Positions 1 through 7,709 of a stretch of DNA of 47,647 bases are shown piece by piece; position 1 is the stretch's first letter, and the number at the start of each line of letters is the position of its first letter. The DNA is from Lachnospira sp. UBA4285 (lineage in GTDB: Bacteria; Bacillota; Clostridia; Lachnospirales; Lachnospiraceae): positions 1-47,647 of the forward strand of contig DGVL01000166.1 of the NCBI GenBank assembly GCA_002394965.1, written 5' to 3'. The translations under genes were made by a program, and so were the position numbers. The notes under the pieces were generated by a model. The model saw nothing but the letters and a program-made list of their open reading frames with translations. It did no database searches and was not told the DNA's origin.

Positions 1-1940
1 AAAAATGGATGTATTCCGATCAGGACATTTTCTTCCGCGAGCTTGTCAGCAATGGCTCTGATGCCATCACCAAGCTGCGTCAGCTTGCGCTGATGGGCGA
101 TTACAAGCAGCCTGACGATTTGGAATACAAAATTGACATCCTGGTCAGCAGCAAGAACAAGACCATTCAGTTTATCGACAACGGGCTTGGCATGACAGCG
201 GAGGAAGTCGACAAGTACATCAATCAGATCGCGTTCTCCGGCGCCAGAGAGTTCCTCGACAAGTTCAAGGACAAGGGAGGCTCCGATCAGATCATCGGGC
301 ACTTCGGACTTGGATTTTACTCCGCATTCATGGTCGCGGACCGCGTGACCATCGACACGAAATCCTGGGAAAAGGACAGCGCACCAGTTCTCTGGAGCTG
401 CGACGGCGGCACGGACTACAACATGACGGACGGGTCCCGCAAGGAGACCGGCACGACCATCACCCTCTTCCTGAATGATGAAAGCCTGAAGTACGCGAAC
501 TACTATACCGCCGAGGAGATCCTTCACAAGTACTGCGAGTTCATGCCGTATCCGATCTATCTGACCGATGAGGACCTCGGACAGCAGACCGAGGACATCC
601 CGGAGGAAGAGATCACCGAGAAGGACACCGTCATCAAAAAATTCACGAAACCGGCTGTGACGGAGGAAAAGAAGAAAGACGACGGGACCACGGAGACGGT
701 CGAGAAAGAGCCGGAGAAAAAGATGGCGACGATCGTCAGAAGGCCGGTGATGTTAAACGACACGCATCCGCTCTGGACGAAGAGTCCCAGCACCTGCACA
801 AAGGAAGAGTACATCTCTTTCTATCAGAAAGTCTTCAGTGACTACCGGGAACCGCTTTTCTGGATTCACCTGAACATGGACTATCCGTTCACGCTCAAGG
901 GCATCCTGTACTTCCCGAAGCTCAATCCGCATATCGACAAACTCGAGGGCACGATCAAGCTGTACAACAACCAGGTATTCGTCGCGGACAATATCAAGGA
1001 AGTCATCCCGGAGTATCTGATGCTGCTGAAGGGTGTCATCGACTGCCCGGATCTGCCGCTCAACGTCAGCCGCTCGGCACTTCGCAACGACGGATTCGTC
1101 CAGAAGGTTTCCGGTTACATCACCAAGAAGGTCGCCGAAAAGCTCACCGGGATGTTCAAGACACAGCGCGACGATTACAACAAGTACTGGAATGACATCA
1201 ATCCGTTCATCAAGTACGGCGTGATGCGCGACGAGAAGTTCTATGACAGAATCAAGGACGCTCTTCTCTTCCGCAATCTCGACGGCAAGTATCTGACGCT
1301 CAAGGAGTGCATCGACGAGAACAAGGAGAAGCATCCGAACAAGATCTACTACTACACCGATGAAAAGGAACAAAGCCAGTACATCAACATGTTCAAGAGC
1401 TCCGGCATCGATGCGGTGTGCCTGGATCAGTCGATTGACTCCCCGTTCATCTCGTTCCTGGAGAGCAAAAACAAGGATCTGCACTTCCTCAGACTCGATG
1501 CAGAGGCCTCCGAGGCGTTCAAAGACAGTACCGTCAAGGACGAAGATCTGAAGGCCGACACGGACAGTCTCACAAAGATCTTCCGCGACGCGTTAAAGAA
1601 TGACAAGCTGAACGTAAAAGTCGAGAAGCTCACGGATCCTTCTGTATCCGCAATCATCACACTGGACGAGCAGGACCACCGGATGCAGGAGATGATGAAG
1701 ATGTACGCTGCATACGGCGAGAGCATGCCATTCACCGGAAAGGAACAGGAGACACTGGTGCTGAATGCGGGAAATGATCTGGTACAGCATATCCTGAAGG
1801 CTCCGGACGCAGAGGACACCCCGCTTCTGTGCCACCAGCTCTACGACCTGGCGCGTCTGTCCCACGGAACGCTTGAGCCGGACGAGATGACAGAATTCAT
1901 CCGCCGCAGCAACGATATCCTCCGCCGGCTTGAAAAATAA
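1..1940 (+). CDS. htpG: Molecular chaperone HtpG (Hsp90), 5' end cut by window
   Basis: Cytosolic ATP-dependent Hsp90-family chaperone. The reading frame is open from base 3 (Lys-Trp before the first in-window Met at 9), so the true start lies upstream; about 20 residues are missing by comparison with the family. What is seen: the GHKL ATPase motifs at the start (FRELVSNGSDAI with the ATP-binding Asn, then DNGLGM, then GHFGLGFYSAFMV), the middle domain with the conserved LPLNVSR loop near residue 355, and a C-terminal dimerisation domain. A charged, low-complexity linker (about residues 195-240, rich in Glu, Lys and Thr) separates the N and middle domains, as in other clostridial HtpG. The gene is followed by an intrinsic terminator at 1982-2013. 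The identification is secure; only the N-terminus is unknown. Confidence 0.97.
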   Translation, partial: KWMYSDQDIFFRELVSNGSDAITKLRQLALMGDYKQPDDLEYKIDILVSSKNKTIQFIDNGLGMTAEEVDKYINQIAFSGAREFLDKFKDKGGSDQIIGHFGLGFYSAFMVADRVTIDTKSWEKDSAPVLWSCDGGTDYNMTDGSRKETGTTITLFLNDESLKYANYYTAEEILHKYCEFMPYPIYLTDEDLGQQTEDIPEEEITEKDTVIKKFTKPAVTEEKKKDDGTTETVEKEPEKKMATIVRRPVMLNDTHPLWTKSPSTCTKEEYISFYQKVFSDYREPLFWIHLNMDYPFTLKGILYFPKLNPHIDKLEGTIKLYNNQVFVADNIKEVIPEYLMLLKGVIDCPDLPLNVSRSALRNDGFVQKVSGYITKKVAEKLTGMFKTQRDDYNKYWNDINPFIKYGVMRDEKFYDRIKDALLFRNLDGKYLTLKECIDENKEKHPNKIYYYTDEKEQSQYINMFKSSGIDAVCLDQSIDSPFISFLESKNKDLHFLRLDAEASEAFKDSTVKDEDLKADTDSLTKIFRDALKNDKLNVKVEKLTDPSVSAIITLDEQDHRMQEMMKMYAAYGESMPFTGKEQETLVLNAGNDLVQHILKAPDAEDTPLLCHQLYDLARLSHGTLEPDEMTEFIRRSNDILRRLEK

Positions 1941-1981
1941 GCAGGCAGTGTTTATTCTGTTATAAGCAGAAGAAACGAACC

Positions 1982-2013
1982 AGGGCTCTTCTTTGCGGAG
2001 AGCCCTTTTCTTT
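1982..2013 (+). terminator. Intrinsic terminator after htpG
   Basis: AGGGCTCT and AGAGCCCT form a perfect 8-bp stem around a 9-nt loop, followed by TTTTCTTT. It sits 42 nt after the htpG stop and ends only about 15 nt before the signal peptidase start codon. Confidence 0.85.
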
Positions 2014-2027
2014 ATATCGGGGATGAG

Positions 2028-2732
2028 ATGGACAAGCTGGAAATCACAGATCTTGACGAAAGCCGGCAGAAAAGCCGCAGGAAGAAAGCAGAACAGAAGA
2101 AAGATGTGGCTTTGCATAAAGCCGGCCGCAGGCAAAAAAGAAAAGAATCAAAACGGCGGCAGAAGCATCCGGTTCTCTTCGCTCTTCTTGACGATCTGGA
2201 GATTATCGGCGTCGCCCTTGCGATCTCGGTGTTTCTGCTCGAATTCATCATCATCAACGCGCGGGTGCCATCCGGCTCCATGGTCAGCACAATCGGCGTG
2301 GGCGACCGTCTGATAGGATTCCGGCTTGCCTACGCCGCAGAAGAACCGCAGCGCGGCGATGTGATCATCTTCCGCTTTCCGGACGACGAGAGTCAGCGCT
2401 TCATCAAGCGCATCATCGGCCTGCCGGGGGACAGCGTGGAGATCCGCCGGAATGAAGAGAACCCGGACCTGGCCGATGTCTGGGTGAACGGCGTGAAGCT
2501 GGATGAGCCGTATCTTGACGAGCCGATGCTCTACGATCCGATCCCGGGAGGAAAGCACACCTTCACCGTACCGGAAGGCTCATATCTGGTGCTCGGCGAC
2601 AACCGGAACCACTCCAACGATGCGAGATTCTGGACCAACACCTATGTCACCGAAGACAAGATCCTCGCAAAAGCCATCTTCCGCTATTTCAGCGGCACGA
2701 CGCACTTCCTGTCCTTTAAGATGATACAGTAG
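2028..2732 (+). CDS. lepB: Signal peptidase I
   Basis: Membrane-bound serine/lysine protease that cleaves signal peptides from secreted proteins. At 234 residues it has a long, very basic cytoplasmic N-terminus (residues 10-47, mostly Lys/Arg/Gln), one membrane segment (about 58-77), then the catalytic domain. Box B is PSGSM with the nucleophile Ser84, box D is RFIKRIIGLPGD with the general base Lys127, and box E is GDNRNHSNDARFW. A GGGGATGAG sequence precedes the ATG at 2028. The pilins and adhesin at 33-42 kb carry signal peptides of the type it would process, but nothing links the genes directly. Its start lies immediately behind the htpG terminator, so transcription must come either from read-through or from a promoter inside that short gap. 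I see no convincing promoter there. Confidence 0.95.
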   Translation: MDKLEITDLDESRQKSRRKKAEQKKDVALHKAGRRQKRKESKRRQKHPVLFALLDDLEIIGVALAISVFLLEFIIINARVPSGSMVSTIGVGDRLIGFRLAYAAEEPQRGDVIIFRFPDDESQRFIKRIIGLPGDSVEIRRNEENPDLADVWVNGVKLDEPYLDEPMLYDPIPGGKHTFTVPEGSYLVLGDNRNHSNDARFWTNTYVTEDKILAKAIFRYFSGTTHFLSFKMIQ

Positions 2733-2753
2733 CCTCCTTCTGATGCAGCTTAC

Positions 2754-2804
2754 AAAAAAGACCGCCGCCAGCGCACTGAACATGTCGCCGGCAGCGGTCT
2801 TTTT
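2754..2804. terminator. Bidirectional terminator between lepB and efp
   Basis: AAAAAAGACCGC at 2754-2765 pairs with GCGGTCTTTTT at 2794-2804, giving an A-tract, stem and T-tract on either strand. It lies between convergent lepB (+) and efp (-) and can serve both. Confidence 0.85.
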
Positions 2805-2839
2805 AACTTCTGATCTTCTGATGCGGATCTGTGTAGAAC

Positions 2840-3397
2840 TCAGACGCGGGAGAGATACTCTCCTGTTCTGGTGTCGATCTTGATCTTGTCGCCCTCGTTC
2901 ACGAAGAGCGGAACCATTACTTCTGCGCCTGTCTCAACCGTAGCCGGCTTTGTGGCATTCGTCGCTGTGTTGCCCTTGACGCCCGGTTCCGTTGCCGTGA
3001 TCTCAAGTTCCACGAAGAGCGGCGGCTCAATCGCAAACACATCGCCGTTGTGGCTGTCGAGCTTCACGACATCATTCTCCTTGACGAACTTAAGAGAATC
3101 GCCGACCGTATCCTTGGAGAGCGCGATCTGCTCATACGTCTCTGTATCCATAAAGTTATACAGATCGCCGTCCTGATACAGATATGTGTAGTCGCGCTTG
3201 TCGATATGCGCCGTAGGAAGCTTCTCAGTCGGACGGAACGTCTTCTCGACAACACCTCCTGTGATGATGTTCTTAAGTTTAGTTCTTACAAACGGTGAAC
3301 CCTTTCCCGGCTTAACGTGCTGGAATTCAATAATCTGCCAGAGGCCGCCGTCCATTTCGACTGTGATGCCGTTCTTAAAATCTCCTGCTGCTACCAT
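2840..3397 (-). CDS. efp: Translation elongation factor P
   Basis: EF-P binds the ribosome between the P and E sites and relieves stalling at polyproline stretches. The 185-residue length is standard. The three-domain layout is visible: an N-terminal KOW-like domain with the tip loop KPGKGSPFVR bearing the lysine that is modified in some bacteria, then two OB-type domains ending in the typical C-terminal GEYLSRV. The start ATG at 3397 is preceded by AAGGAGGAA at good spacing. It lies downstream of aroQ on the same strand but has a good promoter of its own in the 67-bp gap. Several proteins encoded here have Pro-rich stretches, including the DnaK tail and the tip adhesin, but that connection is only suggestive. 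Confidence 0.97.
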   Translation of the reverse strand: MVAAGDFKNGITVEMDGGLWQIIEFQHVKPGKGSPFVRTKLKNIITGGVVEKTFRPTEKLPTAHIDKRDYTYLYQDGDLYNFMDTETYEQIALSKDTVGDSLKFVKENDVVKLDSHNGDVFAIEPPLFVELEITATEPGVKGNTATNATKPATVETGAEVMVPLFVNEGDKIKIDTRTGEYLSRV

Positions 3398-3428
3398 ATC
3401 TGCAGTTCCTCCTTAACATACTTATATA

Positions 3429-3457
3429 ATTTTATAATATCTGACACCCGTGCGCAA
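3429..3457 (-). promoter_or_regulatory. Sigma-A-type promoter for efp
   Basis: On the minus strand TTGCGC (3457-3452), a 17-nt spacer and TAAAAT (3434-3429) precede efp. The AT-rich stretch downstream continues to the AAGGAGG ribosome binding site. Confidence 0.65.
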
Positions 3458-3464
3458 GTGTCCG

Positions 3465-3911
3465 TCAGCCATTTTTTCGGCTTTCTGCCACAAGTGCCTC
3501 CATCGCCAGCAGATATCCGTTCAGCCCCAGTCCGACGACCTGTCCCAGGCACGCAGGGGCCGTGACGGAAGTGTGGCGGAAGTCTTCTCTCTTGTGGACA
3601 TTGGAGATATGGACCTCGATGACCGGAATCGGCGCGATCGAGCTGATCGCGTCCCGAAGCGCATAACTGTAGTGGGTGTAGGCCCCGGGATTGAAGACGA
3701 CACCGTCCACCCCGTCGCGGTAAGCCTTCTGCAGGCGGTCGATCAGCTCTCCCTCGCCGTTGCTCTGAAACAGTTCCACCGAAACGCCAAGCTCCTCCGC
3801 CTTTCTGCGGATCATCTCCTCAAGAGCTGCAAATGATTCCGTGCCGTAGATTCCCTTCTCCCGGATCCCGAGGAAATTGATATTCGGTCCGTTCATGACG
3901 AGCAGTTTCAT
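3465..3911 (-). CDS. aroQ: Type II 3-dehydroquinate dehydratase
   Basis: Catalyses dehydration of 3-dehydroquinate to 3-dehydroshikimate, the third step of the shikimate pathway; the type II enzyme is a small dodecameric flavodoxin-like protein. The start chosen is the ATG at 3911 (148 residues) because the protein then begins MKLLVMNGPNINFLGIRE, the conserved N-terminus with the GPN motif and the Tyr-containing lid shortly after it (GIYG). Later conserved segments are VFNPGAYTHYSYALRDAI and VIEVHISNVHKREDFRHTS, which contain the active-site Asn, His and substrate-binding residues. The ATG overlaps the aroK stop codon as ATGA, so the two are translationally coupled. A longer in-frame start at 3980 would lie inside aroK and is not supported. 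Confidence 0.96.
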   Translation of the reverse strand: MKLLVMNGPNINFLGIREKGIYGTESFAALEEMIRRKAEELGVSVELFQSNGEGELIDRLQKAYRDGVDGVVFNPGAYTHYSYALRDAISSIAPIPVIEVHISNVHKREDFRHTSVTAPACLGQVVGLGLNGYLLAMEALVAESRKNG

Positions 3912-4444
3912 ACCCTCTTCTCCATTCTCTGCATGATGCTTAAAATCTGTCTCGCGGTCATGGAAGGCGTCAGCCCCCATGTGTCAAGAACAGTGTCTGC
4001 GGCGGCCATGTACGCCGCCTCCCGCCGGTCCATAAGCCTGAGAACGTGCTGCTTCAGATCATCGCCGCTCTTTCCCAGAAGCACCGGCCGGCTTCTGTCC
4101 GCCTGCAGTCTGGCGCACAGAACGTCCGCCGGCGCCTTGAGATAGAAACAGTGACCGATTTTCTTCATAAGCCGGCGGTTTTTATCGCGGCACGGCAGAC
4201 CTCCGCCGACCGAAACGACCATGCCCGCAGCATCTGAACACGCAATTTTCTCGAGGGTCCGGGTCTCCATCTGACGGAACGCTTCCTCTCCGTCCTGCGC
4301 AAAAATATCGGCAATCGACCGTCCGTCTTCCCGCACGATCTGCTCGTCTGTGTCGAGCACCGAAAGGCCCGCCATGCGTTCCAGCTCTCTTGCGACAGTC
4401 GTCTTTCCGGCGCCCATGAATCCCACCAGTACAATATTCTTCAT
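3908..4444 (-). CDS. aroK: Shikimate kinase
   Basis: Phosphorylates shikimate to shikimate 3-phosphate with ATP. The 178-residue NMP-kinase-fold protein shows Walker A GFMGAGKTTVAREL at residues 8-21, the shikimate-binding Asp in LDTDEQI, the GGGLP segment of the shikimate site near residue 80, and the lid region with DRSRPVLLG near residue 116. It overlaps aroE upstream by 4 nt and aroQ downstream by 4 nt. The aroE-aroK-aroQ set covers three shikimate-pathway steps and is clearly co-translated. Confidence 0.96.
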   Translation of the reverse strand: MKNIVLVGFMGAGKTTVARELERMAGLSVLDTDEQIVREDGRSIADIFAQDGEEAFRQMETRTLEKIACSDAAGMVVSVGGGLPCRDKNRRLMKKIGHCFYLKAPADVLCARLQADRSRPVLLGKSGDDLKQHVLRLMDRREAAYMAAADTVLDTWGLTPSMTARQILSIMQRMEKRV

Positions 4445-5334
4445 TTCCTTCTGCCTGCCATTTCCTGCTGCATGGCAGCATACACCTGCGCGGCGGTTGC
4501 CCCGGAAACTTCCCTGCCGGTCCAGAGCTCAAACGAGGCAATTCCCTGATACAGGAGCATGAGCAGTCCGTTATGCGCCGGCCTTCCTGCCTGGCTCAAA
4601 TACTTCATGAAGCGGGTCTCCTCCGGATTGTATATGATGTCGATGCCTGCCGACGCCTGCGCAAAGAAATCCGGATCGTCCACCGGGGAGACCTCCGTGT
4701 CTGGATACAGACCGACTGACGTCGCCTGTACAGCCAGATAGCCGCTGCCGGCCAGATTCTGCCGTTTCTTCCGGTCTGAGAGAATATCTATTCCGGCAGG
4801 AATGACGAGCTCTTTTCCTTTCCATGCATTGACGGCCTCTGCGATGCGGCGCGCCTTCTCCTGCGTGCGGTTCGCGACCACGATGCGCCCGGACCCCTCT
4901 CTTGCAAGGCTGAAGCAGACTCCGCGCGCCGCTCCGCCGCCGCCGATCACAATGACAGAGGCGTCCCGCAGCCGGATGCCGCAGGCTGCCGCCTCTCTGG
5001 CGAATCCCTCCACATCCGTGTTGTACCCGGTGAACCCGTCACCCGTGCGGACCAGCGTGTTGACCGCCCCGACCGCATCTGCCAGCGGATCGACGCTGCC
5101 AAGCAGTGAGCGCACGCTCTGCTTGTGCGGCACTGTGACGTTAAGTCCCCTGATTCCCAGTGCCAGGGCGCCTGAGACGGCCGCACGGACATCCTCCCCG
5201 GCAACCGGAAAGCAGGCATACGTCATGTCAAGTCCCATCTTCTCCGCCAGCATATTGTGTATGAGCGGTGAGATCGAATGTGCCACCGGGCTTCCGATCA
5301 GACCGTAAACCTGCGTTGTACCCTTGATTTCCAT
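4441..5334 (-). CDS. aroE: Shikimate dehydrogenase (NADP-dependent)
   Basis: Reduces 3-dehydroshikimate to shikimate. The 297-residue protein starts with YGLIGSPVAHSISPLIHN, which holds the Ser-x-Ser substrate contacts. It then has NVTVPHKQSV with the catalytic Lys, GAVNTLV, the dinucleotide-binding VIGGGGAARGVCFSLA around residue 150, and the NRT motif (VVANRTQEKA) that reads the 2'-phosphate of NADP. The Asp of the catalytic Lys-Asp pair is in GYNTDVEGF. A GAGGAGA ribosome binding site precedes the ATG at 5334. Only 26 nt separate it from yqeG. Confidence 0.96.
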   Translation of the reverse strand: MEIKGTTQVYGLIGSPVAHSISPLIHNMLAEKMGLDMTYACFPVAGEDVRAAVSGALALGIRGLNVTVPHKQSVRSLLGSVDPLADAVGAVNTLVRTGDGFTGYNTDVEGFAREAAACGIRLRDASVIVIGGGGAARGVCFSLAREGSGRIVVANRTQEKARRIAEAVNAWKGKELVIPAGIDILSDRKKRQNLAGSGYLAVQATSVGLYPDTEVSPVDDPDFFAQASAGIDIIYNPEETRFMKYLSQAGRPAHNGLLMLLYQGIASFELWTGREVSGATAAQVYAAMQQEMAGRRK

Positions 5335-5360
5335 CTCTCCTCAAATCCTTGTTTCAAACT

Positions 5361-5894
5361 TCACTCCGCATAGAGCCGGTCATATCGGTTCATGCCATAC
5401 CGGCTTCTGTACACCTTTCTGACCGGCCACTCCAGGATCCGCTTCAGCACAATCTGAATCTCCTCGTGACGGTTGATGGGATCAACCAGAATGGACGGCA
5501 GTCCGGTCAGATTGGCTCCCCAGATGTCCGTGATGATCTGATCCCCGATGACCAGTGTATTCGTGCGGTCCGTCATCATCCGCTTCATCGCTCGCACGTA
5601 TCCGCGCTTTGATGGTTTTCCGGCCCTGCATATATAAGAAGAATGGCATGCGCGGGCAAAGGGCGCCACACGGTCCCTGTCATTGTTGGACAGAAAACAG
5701 GTGTCAAACCCCAGATCGTGCAGATATTCCATGAATTCCCGCGCCCGCCTGTCGGCCGCAGCGCCGTGCGGCACGAGCGTGTTGTCTATGTCAAGGATCA
5801 CACCGATAAATCCCCTCCGGTACAGCCGTTCAAAGTCAATGGAGTATATGGAGTGAAAATAGGCGGTAGGCATCCATCCTGCGCTTTTTTTCAA
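5361..5894 (-). CDS. yqeG: YqeG family HAD-IIIA phosphatase
   Basis: Small haloacid-dehalogenase hydrolase of 177 residues. Motif I is DIDNTLVPHG (nucleophile Asp followed by general acid Asp), motif II is FLSNNDRDRV, and motif III/IV is KPSKRGY with GDQIITDIWGAN. This combination and length match the YqeG family of Firmicutes, whose physiological substrate is not firmly known (a role in phosphatidylglycerophosphate dephosphorylation has been shown for some relatives). Its start overlaps the nrdR stop as ATGA. The location between nrdR and aroE is consistent with the common clustering of yqeG with aro genes in Firmicutes, but no functional link is visible. Confidence 0.92.
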   Translation of the reverse strand: MKKSAGWMPTAYFHSIYSIDFERLYRRGFIGVILDIDNTLVPHGAAADRRAREFMEYLHDLGFDTCFLSNNDRDRVAPFARACHSSYICRAGKPSKRGYVRAMKRMMTDRTNTLVIGDQIITDIWGANLTGLPSILVDPINRHEEIQIVLKRILEWPVRKVYRSRYGMNRYDRLYAE

Positions 5895-6352
5895 GTTGCC
5901 TCTCCTTTGTCCTTCATGCTGCTGACTTCATCCATAAATGACTCCACATCCTTGAATTCCCGGTACACACTGGCAAAACGGACATAGGCCACTTCATTCA
6001 GCGCCTTCAGCTTCTTCATGACCAGGTCCCCGATGAATGACGACGGGATCTCCTGCTTGTCCATCGCCAGAAGCTCCGCCTCAACCTCATCGGTGAGTCT
6101 GGTCATCTCGCTCTGCGTCACCTGTGTCTTGTAGCAGGAGCGCACGACGCCCGCGTAGATCTTGTTCCTGTCAAACGGCTCCCGCGTCTTGTCTTTTTTG
6201 ATGACAATCAGCGGTGTTGTCTCAAGCCTCTCATATGTCGTAAAGCGCCTTCCGCAGACTGTGCACTGACGGCGGCGCCGGATCGAGCCGTCCTCGGTAG
6301 GACGGGAATCGATCACTTTTGTATCTTCCGCACCGCAATATGGGCAATTCAT
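5891..6352 (-). CDS. nrdR: Transcriptional repressor NrdR
   Basis: ATP/dATP-sensing zinc-ribbon repressor of ribonucleotide reductase genes. The start chosen is the ATG at 6352 (153 residues): the protein then begins MNCPYCGAEDTKVIDSR, the invariant NrdR N-terminus, and an SD (GGAGGAA) lies just upstream. The zinc ribbon is CPYC plus CTVCGRRF, followed by TTYERLE and an ATP-cone domain (VIKKDKTREPFDRNKIYAGV onward). The C-terminal segment VAYVRFASVYREFKDV is family-typical. It is the first gene of the operon with yqeG-aroE-aroK-aroQ and is served by a near-consensus promoter. No nrd gene is in the window. Confidence 0.97.
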   Translation of the reverse strand: MNCPYCGAEDTKVIDSRPTEDGSIRRRRQCTVCGRRFTTYERLETTPLIVIKKDKTREPFDRNKIYAGVVRSCYKTQVTQSEMTRLTDEVEAELLAMDKQEIPSSFIGDLVMKKLKALNEVAYVRFASVYREFKDVESFMDEVSSMKDKGEAT

Positions 6353-6410
6353 GTTTTTCCTCCGAAGCCAAACGGGATGCACACCCGGTCCAGGGTAATT
6401 TTGTATACAT

Positions 6411-6439
6411 ATTATAAATTGCGCGCGGAACGCGGTCAA
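6411..6439 (-). promoter_or_regulatory. Strong sigma-A promoter for the nrdR operon
   Basis: Minus strand TTGACC (6439-6434), 17-nt spacer, TATAAT (6416-6411). The leader is about 50 nt. It is divergent from the lactonase promoter at 6472-6500. Confidence 0.85.
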
Positions 6440-6471
6440 TCATTTGCCGTGGGGAATCGGCCAGTTTCCTG

Positions 6472-6500
6472 TTGAAATGAGTCTCTGTTCGATTTAAGAT
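6472..6500 (+). promoter_or_regulatory. Sigma-A promoter for the lactonase gene
   Basis: TTGAAA (6472-6477), 17-nt spacer, TAAGAT (6495-6500), about 30 nt before the start codon at 6536. Confidence 0.7.
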
Positions 6501-6535
6501 AGATTCAGATTAATCAGAAAGGCAGTGAGATAAGC

Positions 6536-7597
6536 ATGTCTGTAAAATACACAGCCTACGTGGGATGCTATACACGCCAGAACAAGAACGGCGGCATTCA
6601 GATCTTCGATGTCGATGTTGCTGCCGGACGGCTCATCCCGCGCGAGAACGGAACCGTAAAGGTCCACAACGCCTCATATGTTGCTCTTTCGCACAGCGGC
6701 CGTTTTCTGTATTCCATCTGCGACGAGGGTGTCTGCGCATTCTCCATTGTGAAAGACGGCGGCCTCGAGATGATCAACACGCTTTCGATCAACGGTATGC
6801 GCGGCTGCCACATTGCGCTGACAAGCGCGGATGACTACCTGGTTGTCTCCGGATATCACGACGGCAAGGTGACGGTCATCCGGATCCGTGAGGACGGCGC
6901 CCTTGACTGCATCACGGACGAGATCTATCACAGCGGAATCGGAATGACGCCCGACAGGAACTTCAGCCCGCACGTTGAGTGCTGCACCTTCACGCCGGAC
7001 GGCGAGTACCTGTGCGCCTGCGATTCCGGCATCGACCAGATCAAGATCTATCAGTTCAACTATGAGACCGGCCGTCTGAAGCTGGTCGACATCATCCGCA
7101 CGCAGCTGGACTCCGCGCCGCGCCAGATGATTTTCTCGGGAGACGGGAGATTTGCCTATATTGTCTGTGAGAACAAGAACCTGATCGATGTCTTCCGGTA
7201 CATAAAAGAGGGAAGCCGGTTCAGCTTTGAGCCGGTTCAGGTCATCTTCACGGTCCGCAGCAAGAACAAGGGCAACAATGCGCCGTACGACTTCATCTTC
7301 ACACAGGATGGCAATATGGCACTGTGCTCGAATGCCGGGAGCAACACCGTGACCATGTACAGAGTCAACAGGGAAAAGGGCACGCTTTCCATTCTCTCCT
7401 CGCTCCCCATCAGCGGCCGTTTTCCGAAGTATCTCAGCCTGTTCCCGGACGACAGGCATCTCCTGTCGATGAACGCCGACGAGAATTCCATCACGGACTT
7501 CAGTGTTCACTTCGACAAGGGCACGATCATCATGAACGGCAATCCGATTCATATCATGTCACCGAACAATCTGGTCATGCTGAGGAGCAATGCCTGA
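6536..7597 (+). CDS. Lactonase family protein (6-phosphogluconolactonase-type beta-propeller)
   Basis: A 353-residue protein built of repeated beta-propeller blades with no signal peptide. Recognisable family segments are YVGCYTRQNKNGGIQIFDVD at the N-terminus, ASYVALSHSGRFLYSICDEG, then CCTFTPDGEYLCACDSGIDQIKIYQ, and the late FTQDGNMALCSNAGSNTVTMYR. These are the blade signatures of the cycloisomerase/YbhE-like lactonase family, in which E. coli Pgl hydrolyses 6-phosphogluconolactone. Whether this protein acts on that substrate cannot be told: no zwf or gnd lies nearby. It is a single-gene transcription unit with its own promoter and a strong terminator. Confidence 0.85.
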   Translation: MSVKYTAYVGCYTRQNKNGGIQIFDVDVAAGRLIPRENGTVKVHNASYVALSHSGRFLYSICDEGVCAFSIVKDGGLEMINTLSINGMRGCHIALTSADDYLVVSGYHDGKVTVIRIREDGALDCITDEIYHSGIGMTPDRNFSPHVECCTFTPDGEYLCACDSGIDQIKIYQFNYETGRLKLVDIIRTQLDSAPRQMIFSGDGRFAYIVCENKNLIDVFRYIKEGSRFSFEPVQVIFTVRSKNKGNNAPYDFIFTQDGNMALCSNAGSNTVTMYRVNREKGTLSILSSLPISGRFPKYLSLFPDDRHLLSMNADENSITDFSVHFDKGTIIMNGNPIHIMSPNNLVMLRSNA

Positions 7598-7612
7598 ACA
7601 TAAAAAATCTTT

Positions 7613-7640
7613 GCCGCAGTCTTGTACTGCGGCTTTTTTG
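7613..7640 (+). terminator. Intrinsic terminator after the lactonase gene
   Basis: GCCGCAGT/ACTGCGGC 8-bp stem with a 5-nt loop followed by TTTTTT. Confidence 0.92.
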
Positions 7641-7649
7641 TTGTACAAT
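7622..7649 (+). promoter_or_regulatory. Probable pyrB promoter, embedded in the preceding terminator
   Basis: TTGTAC (7622-7627) lies across the loop and 3' arm of the terminator hairpin. TACAAT (7644-7649) follows after 16 nt. No better promoter is seen before pyrB at 7710. Confidence 0.5.
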
Positions 7650-7709
7650 GGTGCGCAGTGTGTGTCAGGAGTTTTCTAGCAGCTCCCCAGAAAAAAACAG
7701 GAGGGAACC

